A stretch of 64,000 bases of DNA from Archegozetes longisetosus. Lineage: Eukaryota > Arthropoda > Arachnida > Sarcoptiformes > Trhypochthoniidae. The notes beneath the pieces are model-generated. The model ran no database searches and was not told the DNA's origin. It saw nothing but the letters and a program-made list of their open reading frames with translations. This document shows, piece after piece, positions 60,909 through 64,000 of the stretch. The position numbers were made by a program, and so were the translations under genes. How positions within the stretch are numbered: the stretch's first letter is position 1; every line of letters begins with the position of its first letter. Where the stretch lies: positions 6,496,001 through 6,560,000 of the forward strand of contig JAEMBT020000005.1 of NCBI GenBank assembly GCA_018873245.2. Reading direction: 5' to 3'.

Positions 60909-61125
60909 CACTGTTCAGCTCAATAATCTGCGATAGCAACCAGAAACGATGTGACTTGATGGCATACTTTCATCAGATCGCAATTTAGGGTATACTAAGA
61001 AATTTCTAAAATGCCCAATACAGCGATGAAAGCTAATTACAAATAAAATTTGATAAAAAGTTGACTGAGTTTGACGTAACAACAAACTGATGAAGTTGCT
61101 GTCGCGGATTATTGAGTTAGAAGTG
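60909..61125. mobile_element. Tc1-like MITE, best preserved copy
   Basis: Ends CACTGTTCAGCTCAATAATC and, reversed, CACTTCTAACTCAATAATC, then CYGCGAYAGCAAC on both sides. Flanked by TA (60907-60908 and 61126-61127). The interior in reverse orientation (TTAGAAATTTCTTAGTATAC, ATCTGATGAAAG) matches the copies at 20432 and 56483. 217 bp, no ORF. Confidence 0.8.
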
Positions 61126-61127
61126 TA

Positions 61128-64000
61128 CAGGAATGAACTTTAGCGAGTTAGAGAATTTGCTTTCTGTGCAAATGTGAATGAGTGCGATTCCTCTTCTCAT
61201 CCCCTCCAGCCTAGTGTTGAACATTCTGAGAATGTCTATAAATAAAAGTAACTTTTAGTGAATTCTCTCGCAAGCAGTGACTAGTTGTGATTTTAAATAA
61301 CTTCTCCAAAAAGACAGTCATCTGTTTTAAGAGATGGACTGGTGTAAGGAATGAATTCGTTACTAAAGTTTAAACTGAGCTCAACTGTTCGTCGGAGAAA
61401 CGTTTGGTTTCTATTTTTATGAGGGCTATACTGATTGCGAGCGAGACAGTGATCGTCATCCTCGAGCAATTTTTTGCATCTATCGTTCACTTGTGATCTT
61501 TCAGGGCTATACCAAATGGCTTAGTTGTGATCTGGTTCTGAATGACATTAAAAGCATCATAAGCGCGTCGTATGAACCTGAGCATATAAATATTCTGGCA
61601 TTTAGTATTTATGCACAAACACACACCTGAGAAAAACTCATATATTTTAAATGTTAACTTATATTCAGTGCACATCAACAGTCATACTCTCTCCTATCAG
61701 GCAGAGTGAGTTTTGGGGAAGCTGAAAGTTTTTTCCGTTTTTTCCAAAACTCGAATAAATCACAGAACAGGGTTAACGAGGATTAGTACTGATTAGCCTG
61801 TTATTTGAGTTTGAAATATCTGATAGCCTAAGTGATAGATTTAGTTTTGTTAAAATTACACTTACGTTGGCTAGATTTGAAGGTTTACTATAGCTGTCCA
61901 ATAGAAGTGAGTTATAGTTAGGGGAAGACCTTCGCAGCCGAAAAATCACAATTTTTATCAGTTCTCGTTTATATTATATCCGCATAAGTGAAGAAGTAAT
62001 GATCAGTAATGATATATGTTTTGGCAAGAGTTAGAGTTAATTCTTAGCTGGCGTTGGCTAAGATGAGAATGCTCAAACGCTCAAATACTCAATCCATATA
62101 ATTGTGGTGTAACTTAAGTGAATCCAAGGGCACATGCCATAGGGAAGAGCTATCCTTTACTATAATAGTAAACCTTTCCATTTCCATATAGATTTCCTCT
62201 TCAAATAACCCAATCACTCGGCCCACATTACCATCACATACCCATACCATTATTTGTTCCTCTTGTTCCCCTGTCTCTTCCTTTCGTTTTTACTGTTTTA
62301 AACTGCAAATGTGTGCCTCATGACCTTTTAGCGCTTTTCATCGCTTTGATAACTTATTGCTGTTTTATTATAGTCGCTAATGTATAGCAAAACTTTTGGG
62401 TCTCATGACAAGTCATGTTTAAATCTGAATTTGAAATAATTAGCAAAACTGTTTATTTCTGTACTGAGACTTACTATCGATAAATAGCTGCTTCAATGTC
62501 TTACAATTTTAGAAAAACCTTCGTCTTACACAAATATCATTAATTGTAGTGAAACGACTATCAATTGTTTTTAATTAAGAAATCAGTGCTCAGAGCAGCA
62601 ATTCTAAAATGTTTCCCTTTTCACATAATCTAATCACTATTTGTGCTCTTAAAATACTTGAAATATTTTTTTCTAATAACATCTAATTATCTCGACTTAT
62701 TAATCAAGATTGAGGCACCTGTTTTGCATTCAATTTTGAATAATTATGAATTAATTGATTTGATTATGCAACATATAATGTACTAGCAATAGTACCACAG
62801 TGTAGTCTATCAATATCTTAAATGTTTAGGATAATCACATTCCCAAACTCAATTCATCTTCAATCTGTCTATGCTTTTAAATGACTTAGATTTTTGTCAT
62901 TCAGTTTGATTACTATCGAACAATGAAATGGCATATTAAGTGTTGTCAATTAAAATGTAAACACTTCACATTGAAGTGAAGACATGAATTACAGTTACGG
63001 TTATAGTATTCAAATAAGTGATTGCTCAATTTCTGAGAAAAGGCTTTACTTATGAAAAGGTATATAATTTTACAACTTGTAAACATGAACAGCTTTTCAC
63101 TACAACTGAATAAGCGAGCTATGAATGAAATTTCTTTTGATTTGTTTAGCGTTATTTCCTGACTGTTAAGTGCAATGCAATACGTTGAGCACGTTTTCCT
63201 TTGGGATCAATCTTGCGTCGATCGCAAGTTCAAATCAGACAGTTGTTAACAAATGGCTTACGTATAAGCGCCTATGTTTAACAAGAAATATATATATTTC
63301 CTCCAATACTCACTTATATTAATTGAAACATTTTCGCAATGAATCCTTTTTCAAGGATATATTCCATTGGCTTATATAGTATGATAGGCCAAAAGTTAAT
63401 GTTTGTGCTGTATCTGCATATAATAGCTCTGCTCAATAACTAAAGTTCAAACTTAGAAACGGAAGAGCTTTCAAACCAGATACTATTTTTGAAAGTTTAA
63501 ATAGAATCAGAGCTGTTTCGGAAAACTCCGCGATAGTTTGTCTTTGGCAGTGATTCTCTTGAACTCATTGAAGAGATGAGTGACACAAGTTGGCTAAAGA
63601 CACTTATGCCAAGCATTGTAATGAATTGTATGCTATAAAGTAGAATATACGCAACCAAAATATAGTATTACTTGAGATAAAAAATAAATATGTGAAGCAT
63701 TCAAGTAAATGCAATACAACTTTGACATACACTTAAGTGGTTGTTTAAGAACAATATAAGATGCTATAGAAAAACACGTCTGAATAGTTATTGGTTTTAA
63801 AGAAACACTTAACTACATATAGAAGCTAGACAGGTTTTACTTATACTGATAGCTGCATTGATTTAGAACTCTATTCCATATATTTCGTACTAGTAGAGCA
63901 CAGGGTAGTGAACGGTGATGTCTGGTTGGGTTTGAGCCAGAAATAAAAAATAGAGATACTCTTAATGTAGCGCACAATCGCATATACAGTTAAATTAAAA
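61128..64000. other. Gene-poor stretch to the right window edge
   Basis: 61320-61625 is GC-richer and has open frames on both strands (e.g. GYTKWLSCDLVLNDIKSIIS on +), none recognisable. The rest is AT-rich with no structure worth calling. Confidence 0.35.

Noticed and set aside
63220-63260. tRNA B-box-like GTTCAAATC
   Set aside because: No matching A-box or acceptor stem upstream.

Overview
This is a 64 kb window of an AT-rich invertebrate nuclear genome. Genes are split by short GT-AG introns, and the proteins are typical of animals, most likely an arthropod. A mite or other small chelicerate would fit the compact introns and base composition, but that is inference only. By joining exons across splice sites I read ten protein-coding genes.

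Left part (1-27.4 kb) is gene-dense: BPNT2/IMPAD1 (+, cut by the left edge), a KLF10/11 (cabut)-type zinc-finger repressor (-), TRNAU1AP/SECp43 (+), UBE2C (-), ACOT13-like thioesterase (+), peroxidasin (-, 11 exons), HBS1L (-, 10 exons) and ITPA (+, 3 exons). UBE2C/ACOT13 and HBS1L/ITPA are head-to-head pairs with 318-414 bp between start codons. They look like shared promoters of housekeeping genes: cell-cycle ubiquitination with thioester hydrolysis, and ribosome rescue with nucleotide-pool cleaning.

Middle part (27.4-41.5 kb) is dominated by repeats: a fold-back element (27.8-28.6 kb), a CpG-rich 16/17-bp minisatellite with an 82-bp higher-order repeat facing a second array in the opposite orientation (29.4-31.0 kb), a 1.24 kb palindrome with 530-bp arms (31.0-32.3 kb), a non-autonomous hAT element with an exact 8-bp target-site duplication (32.7-33.4 kb), and a full-length Merlin (ISXO2-type) transposon next to, and probably inserted in, an older hAT transposase remnant (39.7-41.5 kb). 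A single-exon KLHDC10-like kelch gene (-) lies between them.

Right part: a metadherin/LYRIC-like membrane gene (-, 3 exons) at 43.2-44.6 kb, then about 19.4 kb without a recognisable gene. That stretch holds microsatellites, two copies of a roughly 220-bp Tc1-like MITE family (a third copy fills a peroxidasin intron), and a few GC-richer islands, one of which looks like a terminal coding exon on the + strand.

Three apparent single-base indels, all in homopolymers (one in BPNT2, two in the Merlin transposase), suggest residual consensus errors from long reads rather than gene decay.
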